Shown here: one piece after another, positions 36,367 through 46,000 of the stretch | Layout of the letters: each line of letters opens with the position of its first letter | Position numbering within the stretch: the first letter of the stretch is position 1 | Source: Qipengyuania qiaonensis | Lineage (GTDB): Bacteria; Pseudomonadota; Alphaproteobacteria; Sphingomonadales; Sphingomonadaceae | DNA length: 64,000 bases | NCBI RefSeq assembly: GCF_019711515.1 | Contig: NZ_JAIGNO010000008.1 | Span: forward strand, 1-64,000 | Direction of reading: 5' to 3' | Notes under the pieces: generated by a model | What the model was told of the DNA's origin: nothing | The model's database searches: none | Seen by the model: the letters and a program-made list of their open reading frames with translations, nothing else | Position numbers and translations under genes: made by a program

Positions 36367-37301
36367 CGGAGGCCGCCGCCGACTGGCTGGTCCGGCTGGA
36401 TACCGGCTCGGCCGATCCCGTCGCGTTCGAGGCATGGCGCAGCAGCGATCCGCGTCATGCATCCGTCTTTGCTCAAATGGCCGCCACCTGGAAGCGGATC
36501 GGCGATTTGCGCTGGGCTTCGACGGACGATGACGCTGTCGGTCCTTCAGCGATGGAGGCAATCGAGCCCGAACTGCCGCGACGAGGCATAGATCGGCGCG
36601 CAGCAATTACAGGTCTTGCCGCCAGCATTGCCGCCATTGCGACCGGTGCCGGGTTCTGGATGCATATGCGGCGCGAAACCGCCACCACCGCTATTGGCGA
36701 ACGGCGCGTCGTACGATTGCCGGGCGGCGCACTTGCTAGTCTTAACACAGCCACGGAAATCGCGTGGCGCATGGGCGAAACGCTCGAAATCTGGATCGAG
36801 AGCGGTGAAGCGGCGTTCAGGCTGGCGGGCAAAGGCGCGGTGGGTGCGGTACTGTATGCCGCCACGATGCGTGCAGAGCTTGCCGGTGGCAGCTACAATG
36901 TTCGGCTGTTCGAACAAGGTCCCCGCTTTGCCGTGATGGCGGGCAGTGCTGCGGTCAGCGCCGCCGGTGGCTTCACGGATATGTTGCATGCCAACGAGGT
37001 GCTTACCGCCAGCGCATCCGGCTTTCTGACTCTGCCGCTCGCCAGCGAGGAACTCGCGCAAACCGGTGCATGGCAGCGCGGCGAGATCATCTTCGACGGA
37101 ATGGAATTGTCGGCCGCTTTGGATGAGTTCAATCGCTACTTGGCCGAGCCGATCCGGCTGGGCGATCCAGCAATCGGCGCGATCCGGTTGGGGGGGCGGT
37201 TCCGCACCGACGATCCATCCGGCTTTCTGCAAAGCCTGTATGACGGTTTCGGTATCGCCAGCCGTCGGAGCGATACAGCCATTCTGCTCTACCAAAAATA
37301 A
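36333..37301 (+). CDS. FecR-type anti-sigma/sigma regulator
   Basis: This inner-membrane protein (322 residues) passes a signal from the receptor to the sigma factor. The N-terminal cytoplasmic domain is DUF4880-like (AADWLVRLDTGSADPVAFEA, FEAWRSSDPRH). A membrane segment follows at about residues 90-108 (AAITGLAASIAAIATGAGFW). The periplasmic FecR domain starts near GERRVVRLPGGALASLNTAT, and the C-terminal part (LSAALDEFNRYLAEPIRLGD) is the region that meets the receptor STN domain. The length is normal and no defects were seen. Confidence 0.92.
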   Translation: MSQDAKAGDEIAEAAADWLVRLDTGSADPVAFEAWRSSDPRHASVFAQMAATWKRIGDLRWASTDDDAVGPSAMEAIEPELPRRGIDRRAAITGLAASIAAIATGAGFWMHMRRETATTAIGERRVVRLPGGALASLNTATEIAWRMGETLEIWIESGEAAFRLAGKGAVGAVLYAATMRAELAGGSYNVRLFEQGPRFAVMAGSAAVSAAGGFTDMLHANEVLTASASGFLTLPLASEELAQTGAWQRGEIIFDGMELSAALDEFNRYLAEPIRLGDPAIGAIRLGGRFRTDDPSGFLQSLYDGFGIASRRSDTAILLYQK

Positions 37302-37535
37302 AAACCGCCGCGATTTGGAGCTTTAGCGCTCTATTCCGCAGCTCTTCGTAAAAATTCTGCACCTTCGATGGCGGAATTTTCGCTCTCCTCCGTCTTGGGA
37401 TCAGAGTGTTCAAAGATGGGCTCGGCAATGCCGCCAACCGGTACGCACGCAGCGAAGCGTGAGCGATGCCGGACGCGGCGAGGTCGTGCCCGAAGCAAGA
37501 GCGCTCGCAAACGGATTTCACCTCATGGGGGTATT

Positions 37536-40043
37536 ATGAAGAAGCAGTTGATCGCGGCTTCGGCCATCTCTCTCGCAACGGCATTGGCGGCGCCCGCCAT
37601 GGCACAGGATGCCACCGACACGGACAGAGAGCAGGAAGCAAGCGAAGCCGAAGGCCAGCGCGGCGGCGGCTTCGACGAAATCATCGTCACCGGCCGGGCC
37701 GGCACCAGCGAATTGCGCAAAGCCGAAGCAAGCTATGCCGTCACCACACTGAGCGATGAGGCATTGCGTATCACCAATCCCGCGTCCGCTGCGGAAACTT
37801 TCAAACTGGTCCCGGGCTTCTGGGTCGAATCTTCGGGCGGCGAGGGGTCGAACAATGTCCGTGCGCGCGGTATCCCAACCGATGGTTATTCCTCGGTTGC
37901 GTTGCAGGAAAACGGCATTTCGGTGCAGTATGACGGTGGCCTCGGCTATCTGAACGCCGACCAGTCGTTCCGCTTCGACGAAACCATCGCGCGAGTCGAA
38001 GCCGTGCGCGGTGGCCCGGCATCGATCTATGCGCCCAACGCGCCGGGCGGTGTCGTCAACTTCATCACGCGCAAGGGCAGCGACAATCCGGGCGGCCTCG
38101 TAAAATACACCTGGGGCGATTATGGATTGAACCGCGTCGATGCCTATTACGGCACCAGCCTCGACGACAACTGGGGTGTTTTCGTCGGCGGCTTCTATCG
38201 TGAAAGCGATGGTATGCGTGACATGGGGTTCAAAGCCGAGAAGGGCGGCCAGATCCGCGGCACCATCGACTACGACGACGGTCGCAACAGCTTTGCGCTC
38301 GACGTCAAGCATATCGAGGACAAGGTGCCTTTCTATCTGCCCGTCCCGCTGACCTATGATGAGAACGGCGATATCGCCGACGTGCCGGGTTTCGATTCGC
38401 GCTCGGACACGCTGGCGGGCGGCGACACGACACGCATCGACATCCTGAATGTCGGCCAGCCTTACGATTTCGACTTGACCGAGGGCTCGCACACTCAGCT
38501 GACGCAGGTCACCCTGACCGGTGCGTTGGCCTTGAGCGATGTCGTGAGGCTGGAATCGAAGACGCGATACAAGAATGCGGATATGCTGCGCAATGCCGTG
38601 TTCCCAACCGGCAACGTCACGCCAATCGACGATTATCTCGCCTCGCTGTCGGGGGCGCTGGCAGCGTTTCCGGGTGCGACCGGGCTGCAGGCCCAGTATG
38701 TCAGCGACGGTGAAGTGTTGACCTCATCCACGAATGGCAATGGTCTCGTTATCGGCGGCAATCTGTTGTCGGTTTCTGTACCGATCGACGAAATCATTGC
38801 CGACAACCGTCTCGTCGCCGAAGTCGAAGCAGGCGGCACGCATAACCTTGCGCTGGGGATTACGTATGGCAGCGCGGATTACCGGTTCGACCGCTATATG
38901 GGCACATCGCTGCTCGACGTGCAGGGCAACGCTCGATTGGTTGACGTCGTCGCCCTGGATGCCAACGGCGATGTCTTCGGTTCGGTTACGGACGGCGGCT
39001 TTCTGCGTTATGGCTCGATCTACGACAACGTCTCAATTGGTGCGGAAAACGTGGCGATCTATGGCGGTGACGAGTGGCAGATTACGCCCGAGCTGCGTGT
39101 GGACGCCGCGGCGCGTTGGGAGAAGATAAATATCAAGGGCTTGGTCGCCCAGAAGTCGACCGTAAGTCTAGGTGACGACAGCACGCTGGCCGACGATAAT
39201 GTCCTGACTGGTAACGGTGTTTTCACCCCAGTCGACCGGTCGTTCGACGACTGGGGCTGGACCGTCGGGGTGAACTATCAGTTCTCGCGCTATGCGGGCG
39301 TGTTTGCACGCTATACCGATACATTCCGCCTGCCGAGTGCGGGCGAATACAACGGAAATCCGACGCGTACCGACCAACGTTCGGTACCGATCAAGATGGC
39401 CGAGCTGGGCGTCAAATATGGCAGTTCCGTCTTCAACCTGTTTGCCACTGCCTTCTATTCGAAGTTCGAAGGTGTCAGCTTCACCAATTACCGCTTCAAC
39501 GAGGAAACGAACCAGTACGACGATCCGCAGGTCGTGATCGCCGATACCGAGACGTTCGGCGTCGAACTGGAAGCTCTGGTGAAACCTGCCGAGTTCTTCG
39601 ATTTCGCGCTGCAGGCGACATGGCAGGATCCGCAGTACAAGGGGTTCACCTATACCGATCAGGCTGGCAATGTGGTCGACTATGACGGTAATCAGCTGAT
39701 CCGCGTACCCAAGCTGGCATTGCGTGCGGTGCCAGGGATCAACCTGTTCGACGGTCGCTTGCGCGCCGAACTTGAAGTGGAGCACTATACCAAGCGCTAT
39801 CCCGATATTGCGAACAACCAGACGCTTCCCTCTTATACGCTGCTGAACATCAATGCGCGCGGCGAGGTGACCAACAATATCATCCTTGGCCTCAACATCA
39901 CGAACTTGACCAACGAACTGGGCCTGACCGAGGGCAATCCGAGAGCCGGTTCGTTCGACGCCGGCGATGCCAATGCGGAATATTTCCTTGCCCGCCCGGT
40001 GTTCGGCCGTACGGTTCGCGCATCGTTGAGCTTCATGTTCTGA
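37536..40043 (+). CDS. TonB-dependent receptor (no STN domain)
   Basis: This outer-membrane importer has 835 residues. The signal peptide MKKQLIAASAISLATALAAP ends at AMAQDATD. The plug has EIIVTGRAGTSELRKAEASY, PGFWVESSGGEGSNNVRARG and RVEAVRGGPASIYAPNAPGG. The barrel ends VRASLSFMF. It is a close paralogue of the receptor at 41662, sharing long blocks in the plug and barrel, but lacks that protein's N-terminal signalling domain. The start follows a GGGGG ribosome site at 37527. It shares one base (TGATG) with the following PHP-hydrolase gene. Confidence 0.93.
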   Translation: MKKQLIAASAISLATALAAPAMAQDATDTDREQEASEAEGQRGGGFDEIIVTGRAGTSELRKAEASYAVTTLSDEALRITNPASAAETFKLVPGFWVESSGGEGSNNVRARGIPTDGYSSVALQENGISVQYDGGLGYLNADQSFRFDETIARVEAVRGGPASIYAPNAPGGVVNFITRKGSDNPGGLVKYTWGDYGLNRVDAYYGTSLDDNWGVFVGGFYRESDGMRDMGFKAEKGGQIRGTIDYDDGRNSFALDVKHIEDKVPFYLPVPLTYDENGDIADVPGFDSRSDTLAGGDTTRIDILNVGQPYDFDLTEGSHTQLTQVTLTGALALSDVVRLESKTRYKNADMLRNAVFPTGNVTPIDDYLASLSGALAAFPGATGLQAQYVSDGEVLTSSTNGNGLVIGGNLLSVSVPIDEIIADNRLVAEVEAGGTHNLALGITYGSADYRFDRYMGTSLLDVQGNARLVDVVALDANGDVFGSVTDGGFLRYGSIYDNVSIGAENVAIYGGDEWQITPELRVDAAARWEKINIKGLVAQKSTVSLGDDSTLADDNVLTGNGVFTPVDRSFDDWGWTVGVNYQFSRYAGVFARYTDTFRLPSAGEYNGNPTRTDQRSVPIKMAELGVKYGSSVFNLFATAFYSKFEGVSFTNYRFNEETNQYDDPQVVIADTETFGVELEALVKPAEFFDFALQATWQDPQYKGFTYTDQAGNVVDYDGNQLIRVPKLALRAVPGINLFDGRLRAELEVEHYTKRYPDIANNQTLPSYTLLNINARGEVTNNIILGLNITNLTNELGLTEGNPRAGSFDAGDANAEYFLARPVFGRTVRASLSFMF

Positions 40044-41608
40044 TGCGCAATCGCTTTGGAAGAAGAGTGCCGTTCTTCAGAGCGGCACTCGTGCTCAGTG
40101 AATTGATGCTTGGAGCGCTGCCGATCCTGATCGGCAGCGCTCTGGCCCCGGCAGCGATTTTCGCGCAATCGCCGGAGCAAGAAAAAACGCTTCCCGCGCG
40201 CGAAGCCGATTTGCAGCTTACCGGCACAATCGAGGGTGCCGACCACCAAAGCTACAAGCGGGCAGCATTCAACGTGCCCAAGGGTGTGGACCGGTTGGTC
40301 GTTGCCTTCGACTACGATGGTCGCGAAGAAAAAACCGTTATCGACCTCGGCATAGAAGACATGCATGGGTTCCGCGGGGCAAGCGGGGGCAACAAACCGC
40401 GATTCACCATTGCGCGCAGTGACGCGACACCGTCCTATTTGCCGGGCCCGATCGATGCGGGTGAATGGGCGCTGGCCCTGGCAATTCCAAATATACGGCA
40501 GGGCGTGACGGCACGGTGGCATGCAAGAATCTGGTTCCTGCGCGGAGCCGAGGCGCAAATGCCGCCATCCCCTACTGCCGGACGCGGACCAGGATGGTAT
40601 CGCGGCGATCTGCACATGCATACAGGCCACAGCGACGGTTCCTGCGACAGCCTTGCCGGTCGCCGCGTGCCTTGCCCGCTGTTCCGCACCGTCGAAACGG
40701 CCAAGGCACGCAGGCTCGATTTCATTTCCATCACCGAACACAACACCACCAGCCACGCGAGCGCCCTGTTCGAAGCGCAGAACTATTTCGACGATATGCT
40801 GCTGATCCCGGGGCGCGAGATCACTACGTTTTTCGGCCATTTCAACATCTTCGGTATCACCAGCCCGATCGATTTTCGCATTACCGAGGGCGGCGAGATC
40901 AGTTTCAACTCGATTGCCGACCGAGTTCACGAACTGGACGGGATCGTATCGATCAACCATCCCGGCCTACCCAGTGGAGAAATCTGTATGGGCTGTGGCT
41001 GGACCATGGACGATGTCGATTACGCCAAGGTCGATGCGATGGAACTGGTGAACGGGTCCTCGCTGGCATCGACGGATCGCGATGCGGAAGGATCGATTTC
41101 GGCCATTCCGTTCTGGACGAAGCGCCTGGAGGATGGGTTCGCCTTGACGCCGCTGGGCGGCAGCGACAATCATGATCCCGATGTACGAGAGCTGGGTGCG
41201 ATCGGACATACGCTTACCGTGATCGAGGCGCGGGATCTGACGCCGCAGGCGCTGTTCGACGGGATTCGCCATGGCCGCAGTTTCGTTGTGGTCGATCCAT
41301 CCGTCGCTCCACTACATCTCGACTTTTCGGCTACCGGAGAAGGTAGGACCGCGCGCATGGGCGGGACGTTGCAACTCAATGGACCGCTGGTACGGGTGAT
41401 GCCCGATGTGCAGGCCCCGGAGGGCAGCACGATCGAGGTCTATGACGGCTCACGCCTGATCGCGGACCTGCCGCTGGCCAATGCCGCTGGCGGCGTTGAA
41501 GTCGAACTCGCTTCCGGACACCATCCGGTTCATCTGCGGATCAGATCCGCGTCTGGTGCCTTGCTGGCTGTCGGCAATGCGCTACGGATCGAGACCGGAG
41601 AGCGCTAG
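40043..41608 (+). CDS. Exported PHP-domain metallohydrolase, CehA/McbA-like
   Basis: This 521-residue protein has a long signal peptide ending near APAAIFAQSPEQ, an N-terminal beta-domain and a PHP (polymerase and histidinol phosphatase) catalytic domain. The metal ligands are visible: GDLHMHTGHSDGSC, ISITEHNTTSHAS, GREITTFFGHFNIF, SINHPG and GGSDNHDPD. PHP enzymes of the CehA/McbA type hydrolyse phosphoesters or carbamates with bound Mn, Fe or Zn. Export and the position between two receptors suggest that it processes the imported ligand in the periplasm. The substrate is unknown. Confidence 0.9.
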   Translation: MRNRFGRRVPFFRAALVLSELMLGALPILIGSALAPAAIFAQSPEQEKTLPAREADLQLTGTIEGADHQSYKRAAFNVPKGVDRLVVAFDYDGREEKTVIDLGIEDMHGFRGASGGNKPRFTIARSDATPSYLPGPIDAGEWALALAIPNIRQGVTARWHARIWFLRGAEAQMPPSPTAGRGPGWYRGDLHMHTGHSDGSCDSLAGRRVPCPLFRTVETAKARRLDFISITEHNTTSHASALFEAQNYFDDMLLIPGREITTFFGHFNIFGITSPIDFRITEGGEISFNSIADRVHELDGIVSINHPGLPSGEICMGCGWTMDDVDYAKVDAMELVNGSSLASTDRDAEGSISAIPFWTKRLEDGFALTPLGGSDNHDPDVRELGAIGHTLTVIEARDLTPQALFDGIRHGRSFVVVDPSVAPLHLDFSATGEGRTARMGGTLQLNGPLVRVMPDVQAPEGSTIEVYDGSRLIADLPLANAAGGVEVELASGHHPVHLRIRSASGALLAVGNALRIETGER

Positions 41609-41661
41609 GGCAGTCAGCCTGCTGACACGATAGTGACCAAATGGCGGGCTAGAGCCGTGTT

Positions 41662-44475
41662 ATGTTTGGCCCAGTACGCACTGCGCTGCGTGCCCTTTCC
41701 CCAGCCTATGTTCTTGCCTTTGGCGTGCAGCTCTGGATGGGCTTCGCGCTGTGCGCTATTCCATCGACGGTCCATGCGCGGGAAAGCCAGCGTACATTCG
41801 ATGTACCGGCTGACGATTTGGCCGACGCACTTCAGCAATTTGCGCGGCAGGCCGGCGTGCAGATCCTGTTCCCCTATGATGCCGCAAAGGGAAAGCGCAG
41901 CCGCGCGCTGAAGGGCCGGATGACAGTGGCGGCAGCGCTGGAGCGACTCTTGGCGGGGCAGGGACTGTCCATGGCGACCCATGATGCGCGACGGATAACC
42001 CTGCGCGCGGTTGCAGCGCGACAAGCCGCCAAACCCCGCGCGACACCAAGGTCTGCCCGATTGCCGTCGCCATCGGCAGATCCCCCTTCTCCAGCAGAAC
42101 CGCTCGAGATCGTAGTGACGGGCCGTGCCGTCGACTCGCCGATCGCGGCCAGTAAAATGAGCTACGCTTTAACGTCTATCTCGCGAGAGCGTCTGGATTT
42201 CACCGCGCCGCCTTCCACTGCGTCGTTGTTCCGGCAAGTTCCCGGTTTTTGGGTCGAATCGTCCGGCGGAGAGGCGGGAAACAATGTCCGTTCGCGCGGT
42301 ATACCGACCGACGGATTTTCGGCAGTCGCCTTTGCGGAAAACGGCATTGCGGTTCAGTATGATGGTGCACTTGGTTATCTAAATACCGACCAGTCTTTCC
42401 GCATCGACGATACGATCGCGCGCGTCGAAGTCGTGCGCGGTGGTCCTGCAAGCCTGTTCATGCCCAACGCGCCCGGCGGCGTAGCCAACTTTATAACCCG
42501 ATCGGGACTCGACGAACAGGGTGGGCGCGTTACGCTCACGGGCGGCGATCGCGGCTATGCGCGGCTCGATGGCTATCAAGCGCTGCGGCTTTCGGACGAA
42601 TGGGGGCTGGTAGCCGGTGGTTTCTATCGCCGTGACGGCGGACGCAGATTGCCCGGCTATACCGCCGACAGCGGTGGGCAGCTGCGCGTGGCACTCGATC
42701 ATCGCAGCGGAGGGAACAGCTTGTCGCTAGATGTCCGCCATCTGGACGACCGCGTGACATTTTACCTGCCCGTACCTCTCGGTCTGGGAGACGACGGCCT
42801 GCCCGAAGCAATCGCGGGGTTCGATCCCCTGCGCGATTCACTTGCTGGTCCGGAGACGCTGAAAGTCCCGCTTTACGACGGCCTCGTACCGACCGTTTTC
42901 GACCTTTCCAAGGGAACGCATACGCGTTTGACCGCGATCACGCTGCGCGGAACGCTGGACCTTGGTGGCGGCAGCGAATGGCATGGCGCGCTGCGCTGGC
43001 GCGATAGCGCCACGACGCGCAATGCCCTGTTCCCAACCGGCGCCCCGATGACGGGGGAAGATTACCTCGCCTCGATCGAGGGCCAGATGCGAGAAGCCTT
43101 TCCCGATCTCGAACAACTGGCACTGAAATATGTATCGGATGACGCGGCATTTTCGGAATCCGCGAATGCATTGCTCACGGGTGCCAACCTGCTGGCCGTC
43201 TCCGTTCCGCTAGATGAGGTGCTCGCCGAAACCAAGCTGACGTCTACCCTGTGGGGTGCCGGCCAGCATGATGTCGCACTGAGTATCGGTGTGGCGCATT
43301 ATGCATATAGCTTTGACCGCTATATGGGCACTGCATTGCTGGAAGTCGCGGACGAGGCGCGATTGATCGATGCAGTCGCGCTGGATGTGTTAGGGGATGT
43401 GACGGGCCGCTATACCGATAGCGGCATACAACGCTACGGCTCGATTTTCGACTCTGCGCGGATGGCCGTCGATGCGCTGGCAGTGCATGCATCCGACGAA
43501 TGGCAGATATCTTCGGCGGCACGCGTCGATTTCGGAATGCGCTGGGAAGTGAACCGGATCGACGGCGAGGTGGCTGGGCAGGCAGCCATCGACCTCGGCG
43601 ATCCATCGACCCTGGCCGACGACCAGCTGCTTGGTCCCGATGGTACCTCCATTCCCATTCGGCGCCGCGACACCGGCTTCGGATGGTCGGTCGGCGGCAA
43701 CTACACACTGTCACCCGATCTGGGTGTGTTCGCACGGTACACGCGCAGCTTTCGCCTGCCCAGCGCGAGCAACTTCAATACCGCCCCGCTGCGCACCGAC
43801 CAAGAAACAGTGCCAATCACCATGGCCGAGCTGGGGGTGAACTACGTTGCCGAATCGTTGAGTCTGTCGGCCACTGTATTTGGCACTCGTTTCAAGCGCC
43901 TACCCTTCAGCGATTTCCGCTTCGATACAGCCACAAACGCCTATGTCGAGCGGACCGAGATCGCCGATACACGAACCATCGGGGTGGAACTGGAGGCACT
44001 CTGGCGTCCTACCGGTGTATTCGATCTGGCGGTTCAGGCGACGCTGCAGGATGGGCGCTATCGCAATTTCGCCTTTACCCAGATTCTGGACGATGCACCG
44101 GTGCTGTGCGATTATTCGGGCAATCGGCTCATTCGCGTGCCACGCCTGTCTCTGCGCGCGGTGCCGCGTGTCGCCTTGCTGAATGACCGACTGAAGATCG
44201 CGCTGACCGGCGAGTATTTTTCTCGCCGTTACAGCGATATCGCCAATACGCAGCCATTGCCCGCATATACGCTGATCGGTCTGAACATTGGCGCACTGCT
44301 GACCGACCGGATCACCCTGGCTGCGCATGTCACCAATCTAACCAACGCATTGGGACTAACCGAAGGCAATCCGCGCAATGGCTCTTTCGATCTCGACGCG
44401 AATGCTGGCGGCTATCTCTACGCGCGTCCAGAATTTGCCCGCGCACTACGGGTTGAGCTAGCTTTAGCTTTCTAA
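41662..44475 (+). CDS. TonB-dependent transducer with STN domain
   Basis: This 937-residue outer-membrane receptor signals as well as imports. After the signal peptide (MFGPVRTALRALSPAYVLAF) comes a secretin/TonB N-terminal (STN) domain at about residues 37-95 (RTFDVPADDLADALQQFARQ, QILFPYDAAKGKRSRALKG), the part that contacts FecR. A Pro/Ala-rich linker leads to the plug (EIVVTGRAVDSPIAASKMSY, PGFWVESSGGEAGNNVRSRG) and a barrel ending ALRVELALAF. It is paralogous to the receptor at 37536. The operon order sigma, anti-sigma, receptor, hydrolase, transducer is unusual. Confidence 0.93.
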   Translation: MFGPVRTALRALSPAYVLAFGVQLWMGFALCAIPSTVHARESQRTFDVPADDLADALQQFARQAGVQILFPYDAAKGKRSRALKGRMTVAAALERLLAGQGLSMATHDARRITLRAVAARQAAKPRATPRSARLPSPSADPPSPAEPLEIVVTGRAVDSPIAASKMSYALTSISRERLDFTAPPSTASLFRQVPGFWVESSGGEAGNNVRSRGIPTDGFSAVAFAENGIAVQYDGALGYLNTDQSFRIDDTIARVEVVRGGPASLFMPNAPGGVANFITRSGLDEQGGRVTLTGGDRGYARLDGYQALRLSDEWGLVAGGFYRRDGGRRLPGYTADSGGQLRVALDHRSGGNSLSLDVRHLDDRVTFYLPVPLGLGDDGLPEAIAGFDPLRDSLAGPETLKVPLYDGLVPTVFDLSKGTHTRLTAITLRGTLDLGGGSEWHGALRWRDSATTRNALFPTGAPMTGEDYLASIEGQMREAFPDLEQLALKYVSDDAAFSESANALLTGANLLAVSVPLDEVLAETKLTSTLWGAGQHDVALSIGVAHYAYSFDRYMGTALLEVADEARLIDAVALDVLGDVTGRYTDSGIQRYGSIFDSARMAVDALAVHASDEWQISSAARVDFGMRWEVNRIDGEVAGQAAIDLGDPSTLADDQLLGPDGTSIPIRRRDTGFGWSVGGNYTLSPDLGVFARYTRSFRLPSASNFNTAPLRTDQETVPITMAELGVNYVAESLSLSATVFGTRFKRLPFSDFRFDTATNAYVERTEIADTRTIGVELEALWRPTGVFDLAVQATLQDGRYRNFAFTQILDDAPVLCDYSGNRLIRVPRLSLRAVPRVALLNDRLKIALTGEYFSRRYSDIANTQPLPAYTLIGLNIGALLTDRITLAAHVTNLTNALGLTEGNPRNGSFDLDANAGGYLYARPEFARALRVELALAF

Positions 44476-44713
44476 CTGTCGAGCTTGAAAGTGCCGGGAG
44501 GTAGTGCAGATGCGCCTCGTTACGACCCGTCAGTGGCTCTGCTCCGCATAACGGCACCGGCCCATGGCCCGGTAGATATTGCTGTTGAGCGAGCCTCTGA
44601 CCCCCTGGCTAGCGGTGAAGAGATGGCGGTGGATATGCCTCGCGTGGCTTCGATTGTGGCGCTCCCGGGGATTGCCGAGTGCGCGGACAAAGCGAGGATG
44701 CTAATCCGGACGC

Positions 44714-45178
44714 ATGAAGCATCGATCGTCAAACCAGCTTACGTCTGAACCAGAGTCATCAACCCAAACTAGTTCGCCGGCTGAAGTGTCTCCGGTAATT
44801 GTGTACGATGGTCATTGCGTGCTGTGCTCGGCGAATGCACGGTTCGTGCTCAAGCACGACCGGCAGGGGCGTTTTCGGCTTGCCGCTATGCAGGGACCGG
44901 CAGGTGCGGCCCTGATGAGACGCGTCGGGGTCGACCCAGACGATCCCGATACGCTGATCGTCGTCGATGGTATGCGCGTGCTCCGCGATAGCAACGCGGT
45001 ACTGGCGATCTGGGCGGGGCTGGGTTGGCCGTGGCGTGTCTCGACCGTGTTCCAGCTCATCCCGCGCGCGCTGCGCGACTTCGTCTACCGTCTGATCGCT
45101 CGCAACCGCTATCGCCTGTTCGGCTGGCGCGAACAGTGTTTTGTGCCCGATGCACGCTGGCAGGACCGTATCCTGTGA
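44714..45178 (+). CDS. DCC-family thiol-disulfide oxidoreductase (DUF393)
   Basis: The product is 154 residues with the family signature VIVYDGHCVLCSANARFVLK (the D-x2-C-x2-C motif) and the later RNRYRLFGWREQCFVPD block. Such proteins are thought to exchange thiols and disulfides, but their function is not settled. The first 25 residues are Ser/Thr-rich. Its stop overlaps the GTG start of the following defective gene (GTGA), so the two formed a coupled pair. Confidence 0.87.
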   Translation: MKHRSSNQLTSEPESSTQTSSPAEVSPVIVYDGHCVLCSANARFVLKHDRQGRFRLAAMQGPAGAALMRRVGVDPDDPDTLIVVDGMRVLRDSNAVLAIWAGLGWPWRVSTVFQLIPRALRDFVYRLIARNRYRLFGWREQCFVPDARWQDRIL

Positions 45179-45384
45179 GCCTTATTCTCGTGCTCGGCGG
45201 CTATGGCGGTTTTGGCGGGCGGATCAGCCGCAGATTGAGCGACGCCGGGCATGAGGTCGTGGTCGCCGGCCGCTCTCTGGCGCGGGAATGGGAGGAGGGC
45301 GGCGTGTTACACTTCGACGTTCCGATCGCGCTGCCGTCGGTGCGGCGCATCGTGCATTATCGGGGGGTGCTGAGACCGGCATAG
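45175..45384 (+). pseudogene. NAD(P)-binding saccharopine-dehydrogenase-like gene, internally deleted
   Basis: A GTG start overlaps the DCC gene stop. The first 25 codons form a Rossmann start (ILVLGGYGGFGGRISRRLSD, then VVVAGRSLA). The frame then passes directly into LHFDVPIALPSVRRIVHYRG, which resembles the C-terminal end of the DUF4166 domain found in full-length proteins of this kind (about 500-600 residues) next to DCC genes. The product of 69 residues therefore looks like the two ends of one gene joined in frame after loss of the middle. Confidence 0.6.
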
Positions 45385-46000
45385 TGGCGGTTTAGAGGCT
45401 GGAAGCGAAGTAACCACTTCCAGACCGCACGTCTCAACGCCGACTTTGGTCTCGCGACCGATTGCTGTCGCGCAACGCCGCTCCGCCAATCTGCTGAAGG
45501 CAACATGAAGAAGAGCCAATCTTGGACGAAGGCTTCGTCCCATCATCTGATGTCTCACTGCGTATTCATGTCAGCCAGATCCCGATTATAGCATGGCAAA
45601 TCGCCAGCTTGGCATTCGCGCACCAAACCCTTGCGGTATCGACCAATAGGAGTGGCTATGCCTATCTGGATCAGTCTGCTCACACCGGGCCGCCCTGCCA
45701 TCGCGCCGGTCCCGCATGTTGCGGACGCGACCATCAAGGTGGCCAATGCCATCGTTATGCCCACAAGGTTTCTCCCGGCGGTCGCAGCGGTCCCCCTGCG
45801 AGCCGAATTTCTGCCTGTCGCAAGCCACCGGACAAGCTGCGCGTTTGCAAAAAAGCGCGCCTCGCTCGCGGCGTTCTTGCGGCAGGAGATGGGCGCCGGA
45901 CAGGTGACCGGTTCCCACAATGATGGGCGAACACGGATAACGAAATCGTGCTTTTCGTTCGCCCCGTATGGCTCTACAGGGCCGGCACTCAGGCCTGCCA
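45385..46000. other. Stretch without recognised gene
   Basis: This 616 bp lies before the response-regulator gene. ORFs of 130-150 codons are open on both strands, typical of GC-rich non-coding DNA; none has a recognisable motif. Confidence 0.35.

Noticed and set aside
39833-40960. 375-codon ORF on the minus strand
   Set aside because: It is antisense to the end of a TonB receptor and the PHP hydrolase.
44485-44748. 87-codon ORF after the STN receptor
   Set aside because: It has no motif, no ribosome site and runs into the DCC gene in another frame.
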